Assembly (NCBI GenBank): GCA_944326905.1
Contig: CALVFU010000002.1
Span: 83,376 to 147,375, forward strand
Length of the DNA stretch: 64,000 nucleotides
Origin: Candidatus Gastranaerophilales bacterium
GTDB taxonomy: Bacteria > Cyanobacteriota > Vampirovibrionia > Gastranaerophilales > Gastranaerophilaceae
Reading direction: 5' to 3'
The position numbers were made by a program, and so were the translations under genes. A model generated the notes under the pieces. The model was not told where the DNA came from and did no database searches. It was given only the letters and a program-made list of their open reading frames with translations. Shown in pieces: positions 16,690-26,623 of the stretch (its first letter is position 1; each line of letters starts with the position of its first letter).

Positions 16690-18450
16690 TTATCTTTTTA
16701 AATCTTTATAAGAATGTTCAAAAAGATTTTTGTAATGAGTGTGCAGCATATCATGCGAAATGTGAGATCCTGGTTTTTCCAAAAATTCATTATAAAGTTT
16801 TTGTATATCAGGGTTTTCGTGTGATTTTCTATACGGGAGTTCCGTATCTTCTTTGTATAGTCCGTCGGCACGTTCTTCTTTAATTTTCGAGTTATCACAG
16901 CTTCTTGGCTGACCACCGCCGTTAATGCATCCTCCAGGACATGCCATAACTTCAAGCATTTGGAAATCAGCTTTTCCGTCAAGGATTTCTCTTAGAGATT
17001 TTTCAGCCTCTTTAAGCGTTGATACAACTCGGACTTTTACAGCGGTTCCTTTTATGTCGATAGTTGCATCTTTAGTTCTTGAATTTTTATCAACGCCTCT
17101 TAATGGGTAGAAATCCATATTTTCAAGCTTATCACCTGTTACAAATTCATAAGCTGTTCTAACTGCTGCTTCTGCGACGCCGCCTGATGCTCCAAAAATA
17201 GTTCCGGCCCCGGTATATTGACCAAACGGCGAGTCATTGTTCTCAGGTTCAATTTCCGCAAGATTAAGTCCGGCACTTTTAATCATTCTTGCTATTTCCT
17301 GAGTTGTTAGAACATAATCAGTTTCCTGCCGTCCGTCTCTTGTTAGCTGTGAACGTTTAATTTCAGCTTTCTTTGCAGTGCACGGCATTATTGATATTAC
17401 ATAAAGGTTTTCGTTTGTAAACCCGTTAAAGTATTTTGGAACGAGCTCTTTTAAAAGAGGTGACATCATACCTTCAGGGGATTTGCAGGAGGAGAGGTGA
17501 TGTAATAATTCAGGGTGTTGAGTTTCTAAATACCTAACCCATGCCGGACAGCAAGAGGTAAATAATGGAAGATTTTGTCCGCTCTTTAACCTTTCTATAA
17601 ACTCTGTAGCTTCCTCCATAATTGTTAAGTCAGCTGCAAAGTTTGTATCAAAGATTAGATCAAATCCTATTTTTCTAAGAGCTGCATTTAACTTTCCGAT
17701 TACATTATCACCGGGCTTTAAGTTAAATTCTTCGCCTAAAGCAACTCTAACAGACGGTGCAATTTGTACTGCTGTTTTCTTTTCCTTATCTGTAACAAGG
17801 CTCCAGACGGTTTCCACATCTGATTTTATTGTTAAAGCTCCTGTTGGACATACTGCCTGACATTGTCCGCAATAAACACAGTCTACTTCTGATAAATGTT
17901 TGCCTGCAATTGGTTGAACTACTGTTTTAGAGCCGCGGTTAGCAAAACCTAAAACGCTGTGTCCCTGAAACTCGCTGCAAGCTCTTACACAAGCGCCGCA
18001 AAGTATACATTTGTTCGGGTCGCGTACAATTGACGGGTTATCACGGTCTATTGGCAGAAATTCATTATCCTTCTTTTGCGCAAACCGAATATTTTTAATC
18101 CCGTATTCTTCTGCATATTGCTGTAGTTCACATTTTCCTGATTTATCACAGGTTGTACATTCTCTGTCGTGTTTTGCAAGCAGAAGTTCAAGAACTATTT
18201 TTCTTATTCTTCGTGTACGTTCAGTGTTAGTAAAAATCCTTAAACCCGGCTCAGGCGGCATTGTACAAGAGGATTGGATTCCTCTTCCTTCAATTTCAAC
18301 AACGCACATTCTGCAGGCTCCAAACTGTGTTAAGTCTGGTCGGTAACAAAATGTAGGAACATTAAATCCGTTCTTTCGTATGACCTCTAATAAATTGGGT
18401 TCATCAGTATATTCACATTCTTTTCCGTTTATAAATAAGGTATTTGCCAT
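16690..18450 (-). CDS. hydA: [FeFe] hydrogenase catalytic subunit (HydA/HndD type)
   Basis: Catalytic subunit of a trimeric NAD-linked, probably electron-bifurcating hydrogenase. The order is an N-terminal [2Fe-2S] domain (CRMCVVEIEGRG), a His-Cys3 [4Fe-4S] site (CTTCDKSGKCELQ), two [4Fe-4S] clusters (CILCGACVRAC and CVYCGQCQAVC), then the H-cluster with L1 TSCCPAW, L2 MPCTAKKAE and L3 MACPGGCINGGGQ, and the small-subunit-like C-terminal helices. All H-cluster cysteines are present, including the proton-shuttle Cys of TSCC. 586 residues is the usual length. Maturases HydEFG are not in the window. Confidence 0.96.
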   Translation of the reverse strand: MANTLFINGKECEYTDEPNLLEVIRKNGFNVPTFCYRPDLTQFGACRMCVVEIEGRGIQSSCTMPPEPGLRIFTNTERTRRIRKIVLELLLAKHDRECTTCDKSGKCELQQYAEEYGIKNIRFAQKKDNEFLPIDRDNPSIVRDPNKCILCGACVRACSEFQGHSVLGFANRGSKTVVQPIAGKHLSEVDCVYCGQCQAVCPTGALTIKSDVETVWSLVTDKEKKTAVQIAPSVRVALGEEFNLKPGDNVIGKLNAALRKIGFDLIFDTNFAADLTIMEEATEFIERLKSGQNLPLFTSCCPAWVRYLETQHPELLHHLSSCKSPEGMMSPLLKELVPKYFNGFTNENLYVISIMPCTAKKAEIKRSQLTRDGRQETDYVLTTQEIARMIKSAGLNLAEIEPENNDSPFGQYTGAGTIFGASGGVAEAAVRTAYEFVTGDKLENMDFYPLRGVDKNSRTKDATIDIKGTAVKVRVVSTLKEAEKSLREILDGKADFQMLEVMACPGGCINGGGQPRSCDNSKIKEERADGLYKEDTELPYRKSHENPDIQKLYNEFLEKPGSHISHDMLHTHYKNLFEHSYKDLKR

Positions 18451-18467
18451 AATTTATTAATCCTTTC

Positions 18468-20330
18468 TTAAGCCTGTTTAATTGCTTTAAACGGGCACGC
18501 TGCAACACAAGCCCCGCACTTGATACATTTAGATTGGTCTATTTTGTGCGGATTCTTAACTGTACCGCTGATTGCGCCGACAGGGCAGGTACGTGCGCAT
18601 TTTGTACAGCCTTTACATAGGGATTCGTCAATTTTTATAACTTTAAGTGCTGTACAAACTCCTGCGGGACAGCGCTTTTCTTTTATGTGCGCAACATACT
18701 CATCCCTGAAATATTTAAGAGTTGATAAAACAGGATTTGGAGCCGTTTTACCAAGCCCGCAGAGTGAACCTTCTTTTACGGCGTAAGCCAGTTCTTCTAA
18801 TGTATCAAGGTCTTTCATTTCTCCCTGACCGCGGACTATTTTTTCAAGAATTTTAAGCATATTCTTGGTTCCTTCACGGCAAGGAACACATTTCCCGCAG
18901 CTTTCGCTCTGTGTAAAATGCATAAAGAATCGGGCAACTTCTACAATACAGGTATCTTCATTCATTACAACAAGACCGCCTGAGCCGACCATCGCTCCGG
19001 CTTTGATAAGGCTGTCATAGTCCATTGGCAGGTCTAAATGTTCTTCTGTTAAGCATCCTCCTGATGGACCTCCGATTTGCGCTGCTTTGAATTTTTTACC
19101 GTTTCTAATTCCTCCGCCGATATCAAATATAATTTCGCGGAGAGTTGTTCCCATCGGGACTTCAATTAAACCGGTATTGTTTACTTCACCTGTCAGAGCA
19201 AAGGTTTTTGTACCTTTAGAGGTTTCTGTACCAAAGGAACTAAACCAGTCAGCGCCTTTTCTTATTATATCGGGGACGTTAGCTAATGTTTCAACGTTAT
19301 TAATCAAAGTCGGACGTCCAAATAAACCTTTATTTGCCGGGAACGGCGGTTTTGGTCTTGGCATCCCGCGCTCGCCTTCAATGGATGCCATAAGTGCGGT
19401 TTCTTCCCCGCATACAAAGGCTCCGGCGCCTTCTTTTATATGGATTTCAAAATTAAAATCCGTACCCATAATATTTTTGCCTAAGAATCCGCGTTCTTCT
19501 GCCTGTTTTATTGCGATTCTTAATCTTTTAATTGCAAGAGGATATTCTGCTCTAACGTAAATATACGCTTCATCAGAGCCTATAGCAAAGCCTGCTATAG
19601 CCATACCCTCTAATAATTTGTGCGGGTCGCCTTCCATAACACTTCTATCCATAAACGCACCGGGGTCTCCCTCGTCTCCGTTACATACAACATATGATTT
19701 ACCGCCTCTGTTAGCGGCTGTAAACCTCCACTTTCTTCCTGTCGGAAATCCACCGCCGCCTCTGCCGCGTAATCCGGATTTTTCAATTTCCTGAATAACT
19801 GCTTCTGGATTGTTTTCCTGCAATACTTTAGCAAGGGCTTCATAAGCGTGTTTTGCAATAGCTTCATCAATGCATTCGGCGTTTATTTCTCCGCAGTTTT
19901 TCAGTGTAGTTCTTGACTGTCTTGCATAAAATTCAATGTCTTCATTTCTGTAAACTTTTTCGCCGGTTTTTGGAGATGTGTATAAAAGTCTTTCAACCGG
20001 TTTACCCTGTCTTATGTGGCTGTCAACAATTTCTTCAACATCTTCCGGCTTAACTTTTACATAGGTAATATTTAAATCCGGGATAATAACAAGCACGCCC
20101 TGCTCACAGAAACCGTGGCAGCCTGTCGGTACAATTGTAACTTTATCGTGCTGAGTGAGTATTGAAACATCAGCTCCTAATTCTTTAAATTTAGCAATTA
20201 CATCGTTTGAGCCGTTTGCAATACACCCTGTTCCGTTACAAACAAGAACGCGCAGACCTTGAGCTTTTATACTTTCTTCTGCACGTTTTTGTTCTTCCTG
20301 AATATTAATATTTATTGTATTTGTTCCCAT
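18468..20330 (-). CDS. hydB: Hydrogenase flavoprotein subunit (NuoF-like, HydB/HndC)
   Basis: The NAD(H)- and FMN-binding subunit. The N-terminal thioredoxin-like [2Fe-2S] domain (CNGTGCIANGS, GCHGFCEQG) is followed by the NuoF core: FMN and NAD sites GRGGGGFPTGRKW and GAGAFVCGEETALM, and the cluster motif ESCGKCVPCREGTKNM. Two C-terminal ferredoxin clusters (CKGCTKCARTCPVGAI, CIKCGACVAACPFKAI) complete 620 residues. Seventeen bases separate it from hydA. The subunit make-up matches bifurcating HydABC enzymes. Confidence 0.95.
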   Translation of the reverse strand: MGTNTININIQEEQKRAEESIKAQGLRVLVCNGTGCIANGSNDVIAKFKELGADVSILTQHDKVTIVPTGCHGFCEQGVLVIIPDLNITYVKVKPEDVEEIVDSHIRQGKPVERLLYTSPKTGEKVYRNEDIEFYARQSRTTLKNCGEINAECIDEAIAKHAYEALAKVLQENNPEAVIQEIEKSGLRGRGGGGFPTGRKWRFTAANRGGKSYVVCNGDEGDPGAFMDRSVMEGDPHKLLEGMAIAGFAIGSDEAYIYVRAEYPLAIKRLRIAIKQAEERGFLGKNIMGTDFNFEIHIKEGAGAFVCGEETALMASIEGERGMPRPKPPFPANKGLFGRPTLINNVETLANVPDIIRKGADWFSSFGTETSKGTKTFALTGEVNNTGLIEVPMGTTLREIIFDIGGGIRNGKKFKAAQIGGPSGGCLTEEHLDLPMDYDSLIKAGAMVGSGGLVVMNEDTCIVEVARFFMHFTQSESCGKCVPCREGTKNMLKILEKIVRGQGEMKDLDTLEELAYAVKEGSLCGLGKTAPNPVLSTLKYFRDEYVAHIKEKRCPAGVCTALKVIKIDESLCKGCTKCARTCPVGAISGTVKNPHKIDQSKCIKCGACVAACPFKAIKQA

Positions 20331-20379
20331 ATTTTAATCCTTATAACTAGTGTGAAATAAAATAAAATAAAATAATTAA

Positions 20380-20880
20380 CTATGCGCTGTGTTCTTCATC
20401 AAGAATTGTATCAATGATAATTTTCATAGCATCTGTTGTCATTTGCGGATAAACTTTATCATTAATAACTACAACCGGCGCAAGTCCGCAGGCGCCTAAA
20501 CAGCTTACTGTTTCTAAGGTAAACAGTCCGTCTTTAGAGGTAAACGTTCCATCCTCAAGACCAAAACGCTGTTTTAGTGATGTATAAACAGGCATAGAGC
20601 CTCTAACGTGGCAGGCTGTTCCGTCACAGCACTTGATAATGTATTTTCCTTTCGGCTCCAGCGAAAACTGGGCATAGAAGGTTGCTACCCCGTAGACTGT
20701 AGCAGGTGATAAACCTTCAATTTTAGTACCAATGTACGTTAAAATATCTTCGGGCAGGTAGCGGAATTCTTCCTGAACCTTTTGCAATATAGCAATAAGG
20801 TTAGATTTTTTAGCCTCATAACTGTCAATGATGCTGTCTACCTTAACCCAATCCGAATGATCTCTAGTTAGTGCGGGCAT
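20380..20880 (-). CDS. hydC: Hydrogenase NuoE-like subunit (HydC/HndA)
   Basis: The [2Fe-2S] thioredoxin-fold subunit, 166 residues. The cluster ligands are in CDGTACHVRG and SCLGACGLAP, and the N-terminal helical part (IDSYEAKKSNLIAILQKVQ, YLPEDILTYIG) is NuoE-like. The ATG at 20880 follows AAGGAG at good spacing; the longer frame to 20904 lacks a site. First gene of the hydCBA operon, transcribed away from the sensory hydrogenase genes with a 178-base divergent intergenic region. Confidence 0.94.
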   Translation of the reverse strand: MPALTRDHSDWVKVDSIIDSYEAKKSNLIAILQKVQEEFRYLPEDILTYIGTKIEGLSPATVYGVATFYAQFSLEPKGKYIIKCCDGTACHVRGSMPVYTSLKQRFGLEDGTFTSKDGLFTLETVSCLGACGLAPVVVINDKVYPQMTTDAMKIIIDTILDEEHSA

Positions 20881-21058
20881 ATTTTCTCCTTTATAAAATA
20901 ACACCGAATTTAATTAGATTATGTCATAAGACTTTGTTAAAATCAATTAAAATTTGTGTGCAGGATTGGATTTCATACATTTATACTAAAATTTTTATCT
21001 TTGTTGCTTTTCGTTTTGGGATAGCTTATACTGTTTATGAAATATGGTGTTGGATTAG

Positions 21059-21325
21059 ATGAGTAAAGAAATTAATATAGTAGTTTGTCTTGGAAGTGCG
21101 TGTTATGCAAGAGGCAACGAGGATCATTTAAATTATATAGAGGATTACATAAGGTTAAACAATCTTGATGCTAAGGTTGAAATATCAGGTTCAAGATGTG
21201 AAGGCAAATGTGCTGACGGACCTAATATTATAATTAACGGCACTGTTTATAATAATATGACTGCTGTTAAACTTAAAGAAATAATGGACAAAATAAAAGA
21301 CGAACAGACTGTTACAAACTCGTAG
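21059..21325 (+). CDS. NuoE-like [2Fe-2S] ferredoxin of the sensory hydrogenase locus
   Basis: An 88-residue thioredoxin-fold ferredoxin with four cysteines in the NuoE pattern: CLGSACYARG and RCEGKCADGP. It lacks the N-terminal helical domain of true NuoE. It heads the three-gene group with the PAS-containing hydrogenase and the phosphatase, and likely passes electrons to or from the sensory hydrogenase. No clear ribosome site is seen. Confidence 0.85.
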   Translation: MSKEINIVVCLGSACYARGNEDHLNYIEDYIRLNNLDAKVEISGSRCEGKCADGPNIIINGTVYNNMTAVKLKEIMDKIKDEQTVTNS

Positions 21326-21377
21326 TATGTTTTCGGTCTTTAGTATGGGGTAAACAGGGTAAAAGGGGTTAAATTGT

Positions 21378-23099
21378 ATGGACAAGCTGTATCCAGTATA
21401 TACGTTAAATAACGAGTGCCACGACTGCTATAAGTGTGTAAGAGAGTGTCATGTTAAGGCGATTAAAATTCAGGACGGGCACGCATCAGTTATGCCTGAT
21501 AAATGTATTGCATGCGGACATTGTGTTAAAACCTGCCCGAGCAGCGCTAAACGCGTAAGGAACGATATTGAAAAGGTTAAAAACCTTTTCAGAGCGCAAA
21601 AAGAGGTTTACGTATCACTTGCTCCAAGCTGGGCGGGAATATTTGAACACAGCCCCGAGAAAATGATTTCTATACTTAAAAAACTTGGATTTTCGCATGT
21701 AAGTGAAACTGCCTTAGGCGCGCAGGAAGTTTCTATAGAAACAAGCAAAATCATGTCACAGTATGATAAAGGACTGTTCATTTCTTCTGCGTGTCCTGTT
21801 GTGGTTGATTATATAAGGCTTTATAATCCGAAGTTTATAAAAAATATAGTTCCGATTGCATCTCCTGCCCTGACCCATGCAAAACTGCTTAAAGAAATGT
21901 ACGGAAAGCAGATTGCTGTAGTGTTTATCGGACCATGTATTGCAAAGAAAAACGAATCTGACAGACACCCTGATTTAATAAGTGCCGCTCTTACTTTTGA
22001 AGAGTTAAAGTACTGGGTAACAGAAGAGTTTGGCTCTACACAGTCAATAGAGTTTAACAGCGACGAGTATTTTGTCCCTGAATCAGCCTGTGAAGGTACC
22101 TTATACGCCGTAGAAGGCGGGATGAATGAAACCATAAAAAAAGGCGGCGGGGATTGCGGGGTGCAGCTTTTAAATATAAGTTCCATTGAAAATCTTGAAA
22201 AAGCACTTGCCGGCTTAAACCCGGATACAATGAATAAAAAAATATTTATAGAAGCACTGGCTTGTAACGGCGGGTGTCTTGCCGGCCCTTGCAGTTCTTC
22301 TAAAAAGCCTGAGATACTGAGAGTATCAGATATTTTATCAAAGGTAAAAGAACGTGAAGAGATACCTAAAGAACCTAAGACTGTTGCAGAGGAAGAGTAT
22401 AAGACAAAAGAACTTGAACACCCGACATTCAGCAACGAAAAGATTGTTGATACATTAAGAAAAATAGGTAAACATACGGAGGAGGACGAACTTAACTGCG
22501 GCGGCTGCGGGTATAACACCTGCCGTGAATTGGCTGCGGCTATGCTAGCAGGCGATGCGGAGCCTTCAATGTGCGTATCCTATATGCGTAAGATTGCTAT
22601 GCGCAAGGCTGCGGCTATGCTTAGATGTATGCCGTCAGCTATTGTTATGGTTGACAGTGATTTAAAGATAGTCGAATCAAATCAGGCGTTTATGAAAATG
22701 TTTTGCGGCGATATGTATGAAGTCTTTGCAGAACGCCCTGAAGGGGTAAACGGTGCTTGTATTGACAGAATAGTAGACTTTGCCGATATATTTAAACAAA
22801 CACTGAAAACCTCAAATGACGTTCATAAAGAGCGTTATCAAGTAAAAGATAAACTTTATGATATTACTGCATTCTCTATTGAAAAAAATGAACTTGTAGG
22901 AGCAGTAATAACGGATGTTACACAGTCCGAACTCGGCAGAGAACAGATTGCACACAGAGCGCAGGAGGTTATTTCCAAAAATATTGCGATTGTTCAGGAA
23001 ATAGCATCGCTCCTTGGTGAACACATGGTTGAAACCGAACTGCTGTTAAGTACTATCGCAGAAGATTATGATACTTCAAAAGATAAGAAGGAGTCATAA
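21378..23099 (+). CDS. Sensory-type [FeFe] hydrogenase with PAS domain (HydS-like)
   Basis: The 573 residues hold two [4Fe-4S] motifs (CHDCYKCVRECHVKAI, CIACGHCVKTCPSSAK), a reduced H-domain (about 75-310), an Fe-S domain (NCGGCGYNTC about residue 372, then a distal Cys) and a PAS domain (about 410-520) with a C-terminal helix. The H-cluster loops are altered: SSACPVV, GPCIAKKNE and ACNGGCLAGP. The shuttle Cys of the usual TSCC is Ala, as recalled for sensory hydrogenases. It abuts the phosphatase (one-base overlap). Likely senses H2 or redox state rather than making H2; inference. Confidence 0.88.
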   Translation: MDKLYPVYTLNNECHDCYKCVRECHVKAIKIQDGHASVMPDKCIACGHCVKTCPSSAKRVRNDIEKVKNLFRAQKEVYVSLAPSWAGIFEHSPEKMISILKKLGFSHVSETALGAQEVSIETSKIMSQYDKGLFISSACPVVVDYIRLYNPKFIKNIVPIASPALTHAKLLKEMYGKQIAVVFIGPCIAKKNESDRHPDLISAALTFEELKYWVTEEFGSTQSIEFNSDEYFVPESACEGTLYAVEGGMNETIKKGGGDCGVQLLNISSIENLEKALAGLNPDTMNKKIFIEALACNGGCLAGPCSSSKKPEILRVSDILSKVKEREEIPKEPKTVAEEEYKTKELEHPTFSNEKIVDTLRKIGKHTEEDELNCGGCGYNTCRELAAAMLAGDAEPSMCVSYMRKIAMRKAAAMLRCMPSAIVMVDSDLKIVESNQAFMKMFCGDMYEVFAERPEGVNGACIDRIVDFADIFKQTLKTSNDVHKERYQVKDKLYDITAFSIEKNELVGAVITDVTQSELGREQIAHRAQEVISKNIAIVQEIASLLGEHMVETELLLSTIAEDYDTSKDKKES

Positions 23100-24262
23100 T
23101 GTTTATAGATATTGATTGCGCACAGGAGAAAAAATACGGGCAAAATGCCTTTGGCGATTGCTTTATGTCAAAACGCTATCCTGAAAGAGGTGAACTTATA
23201 GCCGTCCTATCAGACGGGCTTGGCAGCGGGATTAAGGCGGATATTCTTGCCTCAATGACCGCAACTATGCTTTTAAAATTTGTAGAGGCCGGGAGGGACA
23301 TTAAACGCACATGCGAAGTAGTTATGAACGCACTTCCTGTATGTAAGGTGAGAAAAATAAGTTATTCAACCTTCTCTGTTGCTGTTTGCAGCGAGGATGG
23401 GGAAGTTAAAATTGTAGAAGAAGGCAACCCGCCTTTTGTATATATAAGTGACGGCAAGGTTGTTGAACCAGAATTTACTGTTATAGATTCAGAAACCTTT
23501 ACCAACAGACACATGCATATTTATCACCTGAAGCTTAAACTCGGGGACCGACTTATTTTTTGTTCTGATGGCGTAACGCAGGCGGGGCTTGGCAACCCGA
23601 ACCTTAAACTCGGATTAAGACGGAGCGGGCTTATTAAATGTCTGCTGGATAGAATTAATGAAAATCCTGATATTTCAAGCCGTGAATTATCGCGGGCAAT
23701 TGTGCGGATTGCGCAGAATACCGAGGTTGACCGGCATGCAAAAGATGATACTTCCTGCTGTGTCATTCACTATAGAAACCCGCGTAAGGCGCTTATTTTT
23801 ACAGGACCTCCTTATCATATGGAAAAAGACCATGAGTACGCGATTGAGTTTTATAATTCTGAGAGCAAAAAGGCTATTTGCGGCGGTACAACAGCAAACC
23901 TTATTTCAAGAGAGTTAAACATTCCTGTGAGAACGGATTTGACTGGAAGTTTCGGTAAATTGCCGGCAGTGTCGCAAATGGACGGAGTTGACCTTGTGAC
24001 CGAAGGAATTTTGACACTGACCCGTACAGTTGAATATCTGGAAAACGGATTTCACGGGAAAGAGTCTGATGCTGCGTATGAATTGATGGATTTTTTGCTC
24101 CAGAGTGATTATATAGAGTTTATGGTCGGGGCAAAGCTGAATCAGGCGCACTATGATCCGAATCTGCCGATTGAAATTGAGATTAGAAAAAATATTATTA
24201 AAAAGATGGCAAAAATCCTGGAAGATAAATATTTTAAACGGGTTGTTGTACGGTATTTATAA
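23099..24262 (+). CDS. SpoIIE/PP2C-type serine phosphatase
   Basis: The N-terminal 230 residues form a PP2C-like phosphatase: LIAVLSDGLGSGIKAD and RHAKDDTSCCVI carry the metal-binding aspartates. The C-terminal 150 residues lack a recognised domain. Its start overlaps the stop of the sensory hydrogenase by one base, so the two are co-translated. Such phosphatases accompany sensory [FeFe] hydrogenases elsewhere and are the probable output module. The target protein is unknown. Confidence 0.85.
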   Translation: MFIDIDCAQEKKYGQNAFGDCFMSKRYPERGELIAVLSDGLGSGIKADILASMTATMLLKFVEAGRDIKRTCEVVMNALPVCKVRKISYSTFSVAVCSEDGEVKIVEEGNPPFVYISDGKVVEPEFTVIDSETFTNRHMHIYHLKLKLGDRLIFCSDGVTQAGLGNPNLKLGLRRSGLIKCLLDRINENPDISSRELSRAIVRIAQNTEVDRHAKDDTSCCVIHYRNPRKALIFTGPPYHMEKDHEYAIEFYNSESKKAICGGTTANLISRELNIPVRTDLTGSFGKLPAVSQMDGVDLVTEGILTLTRTVEYLENGFHGKESDAAYELMDFLLQSDYIEFMVGAKLNQAHYDPNLPIEIEIRKNIIKKMAKILEDKYFKRVVVRYL

Positions 24263-24363
24263 ATATTTATTTACATTTCTTCATAATATTATCCGAAAAG
24301 GGCAATTTTTTTTTTTTTTGAGCCTTATAGCAAGCACAATGTTATAAAGAAAGGATTTTATAT

Positions 24364-25911
24364 ATGAAAGTAATTCCGACACAAATGATGAATACAGTAC
24401 AAAAGTACTCTAAAAAACTGATTTTACCGGCAGTCCTTGCCGCCGGACTAACTTCCTGCTCTCTTCAGAAATCTCCTGAGCAAGATATATTTGAAAAAAC
24501 ATTTGAAATGGTTGAGGCTTTACAAAAGAACATGTTACAGTTAAATCCCGGGGTATATATGTCCTCCCCGGACTCTGCAACTGCTATTGTTGAAAAATCT
24601 ATGGCACTTATTGATTCTATGCAAAAGACTATGTTTCAGTCTATCCCCATGACCGATATTTCTGTTCCTGACACTGCATCTGCCGGTAAAGATGTTAATA
24701 TGCAAATCAATTCTGCAAACGGTGTTACATCAATTAATGTCTCTAATTTAGATATGCTGCATGATAATGGAATATTTCCTGTAGATATTTCTCAATTTTT
24801 TCCGTTTAGTAATAACCGAACCTATCAGGCAGCAATTTTTCAGGCGCTGCCGTATATCAATGACGGGAAATTTAAACAAATAGAGGCTATGTCTAACGGC
24901 TTTGTTTTAGACGGCAAGTATAAGATGAAGGCTGACAGAAATGGCGGTTATCGTGGAAAGTATGATCTGTTTGACAGTCATAGTTTCAAAATCGACAGAT
25001 TAAGAAACGGTAATTTCAATCTTATTTATAAAAATGATGACGAAATAGAAGCCCTCGCTTTTTCAAAAGACGGTAAATTACTAAGCAAATTTGAGGCTTT
25101 TAAACAAAACTCACCTGAACCGCCTTATAAACAACCTTTTGGACCCAATAGTTTTAAATCTTTACCGGAAAATACAGATAATAAAATTGTACAATTTAAC
25201 AACCCTCTGTCTGATAAAGAGCTTAATATGGTTAAAACCCTGATTGCATCTACTATGCCTGATATAGATATAGTTGATGCTAAACAAAATGGCAATAATG
25301 TAATTTTTAAATATAATTATGGAGATCGTTTCCCGGAAGGAAAATATGCTATAAAACTTACAAACACAATCGGACTGGATTTTATGAGGAAATCAGGTTC
25401 AGACTCCTCTTTTGAAGGGCTAAAAATTCATACCTTAGAAAATGGAGGGTATGCCTGCTGTACATCAAACATGGCTTTCTTTGGGTCTGATTACGATGTA
25501 AAATATTTTGATAAAGATTTGAATATGAGAGATGAAGATTGGTACAGACAGGATAAAGCCATAAGGGACAAAATCAAAAAGGAATTATCAGCCGCTATGA
25601 TGGAAAAAGCGCTTGAAAATATCAAAAACGGCCGACCTGCGCATTTTAAACTAGGTGATAACAGTGTAATATTACTTCCAAGACCGGGAGAAATGGTTAT
25701 TGGCGAAACTTCATTAGGTGTAAGGGCAAAGACATCTTTTGATGAAGTAAGAGAAGCAATTGAAAATTTACCGGCGGCAGTCAAAGCAGGTATAGTGGTT
25801 GTAACAGTTGTAGCAGGTGCTTATGCTCTTGAGGCAATAGTGTTCCCGTCTTTTCTTGACGGTGCGGCAGCTATGGGTGTAATCCCTGCAAGTGTCGGGG
25901 CTGCATTGTAA
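24364..25911 (+). CDS. Hypothetical lipoprotein
   Basis: The signal peptide ends in a lipobox GLTSC with Cys32, so the protein is probably lipid-anchored. Residues 45-120 include two similar helical segments (EALQKNMLQLNPG and DSMQKTMFQSIPM), suggesting an internal repeat. The middle is mixed alpha/beta without a known motif, and the C-terminus has a hydrophobic stretch (AGIVVVTVVAGAYALEAIVF). AAGAAAGG precedes the ATG; a run of 14 T lies further upstream. A strong terminator follows. Function not recognised. Confidence 0.7.
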   Translation: MKVIPTQMMNTVQKYSKKLILPAVLAAGLTSCSLQKSPEQDIFEKTFEMVEALQKNMLQLNPGVYMSSPDSATAIVEKSMALIDSMQKTMFQSIPMTDISVPDTASAGKDVNMQINSANGVTSINVSNLDMLHDNGIFPVDISQFFPFSNNRTYQAAIFQALPYINDGKFKQIEAMSNGFVLDGKYKMKADRNGGYRGKYDLFDSHSFKIDRLRNGNFNLIYKNDDEIEALAFSKDGKLLSKFEAFKQNSPEPPYKQPFGPNSFKSLPENTDNKIVQFNNPLSDKELNMVKTLIASTMPDIDIVDAKQNGNNVIFKYNYGDRFPEGKYAIKLTNTIGLDFMRKSGSDSSFEGLKIHTLENGGYACCTSNMAFFGSDYDVKYFDKDLNMRDEDWYRQDKAIRDKIKKELSAAMMEKALENIKNGRPAHFKLGDNSVILLPRPGEMVIGETSLGVRAKTSFDEVREAIENLPAAVKAGIVVVTVVAGAYALEAIVFPSFLDGAAAMGVIPASVGAAL

Positions 25912-25927
25912 TAAGATATAGCAACAT

Positions 25928-25960
25928 AAAGGCCGGCTGAAATTATCAGCCGGCCTTTTT
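25928..25960. terminator. Strong terminator
   Basis: AAAGGCCGGCTGA and its complement form a 13-base stem with an AATTA loop followed by TTTTT. It ends the lipoprotein gene; the minus strand also carries a T-run, so it may serve hsp20. Confidence 0.92.
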
Positions 25961-25986
25961 AGTGATTAGAGAATTTAGTGAATAAA

Positions 25987-26442
25987 TTATTCAACTGTAA
26001 GTTTTTTAGTATTATTTTTTTCAGCAGAGAGTTTAGGAGCTTCTATTGCAAGGATACCGTGTTCAAGTTTAGCTTTTGTTTTTTCAACATCAATTTCTTG
26101 CGGGAAGTAAACAGTTCTTGAATATTCGCCGTAGCGGAATTCTGATTTTCTGTACCCTTTAGTATCCTCTTTGTGTTCTTCGTGACGTTTAGCATTGATT
26201 GTAATGTAGTTTTTATCAATGTCGATGTCCAAATCCTCTTTCTTAACTCCCGGTAATTCAGCTTTTACACTGTACTCATTATCTTTTTCGTGAAGTTCTA
26301 CAGGCATTGCATACTTGTCTGTTTCTTCGTTTAATATATATTCAGGGAAAAAGCTGTCAAAGTTCCTGTTCAATATTGAACTAATCTCATCGTTTACTGA
26401 TTTAATAAAGCCGTCTGGTGATTTTTTAATTAAGAATTTCAT
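25987..26442 (-). CDS. Hsp20/alpha-crystallin small heat-shock protein
   Basis: ATP-independent holdase chaperone, 151 residues. The alpha-crystallin domain spans about 40-135 (YSVKAELPGVKKEDLDIDID, YGEYSRTVYFPQEID, AKLEHGILAIEAPK; the last is the GxLxI-type strand). The ATG at 26442 has AAGGAG at good spacing; the longer frame to 26469 adds nine unsupported residues. It stands alone between a terminator and the divergent oxidoreductase. No CIRCE-like repeat was found. Confidence 0.94.
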   Translation of the reverse strand: MKFLIKKSPDGFIKSVNDEISSILNRNFDSFFPEYILNEETDKYAMPVELHEKDNEYSVKAELPGVKKEDLDIDIDKNYITINAKRHEEHKEDTKGYRKSEFRYGEYSRTVYFPQEIDVEKTKAKLEHGILAIEAPKLSAEKNNTKKLTVE

Positions 26443-26623
26443 AATGTACTCCTTTCTTATTCCATACATTTACTTTCTACACTTATATTATTACTCTGTT
26501 ATTCAAAAACTCTGTTTTTTTAACCAAAATTTAACAATTAGAGAAATATAATAATAAAAACTTGAAAAAAGGATTAAAAAACGATATGCTGGTATATAGA
26601 CACTTTAAGAAAGGGAATAAATT

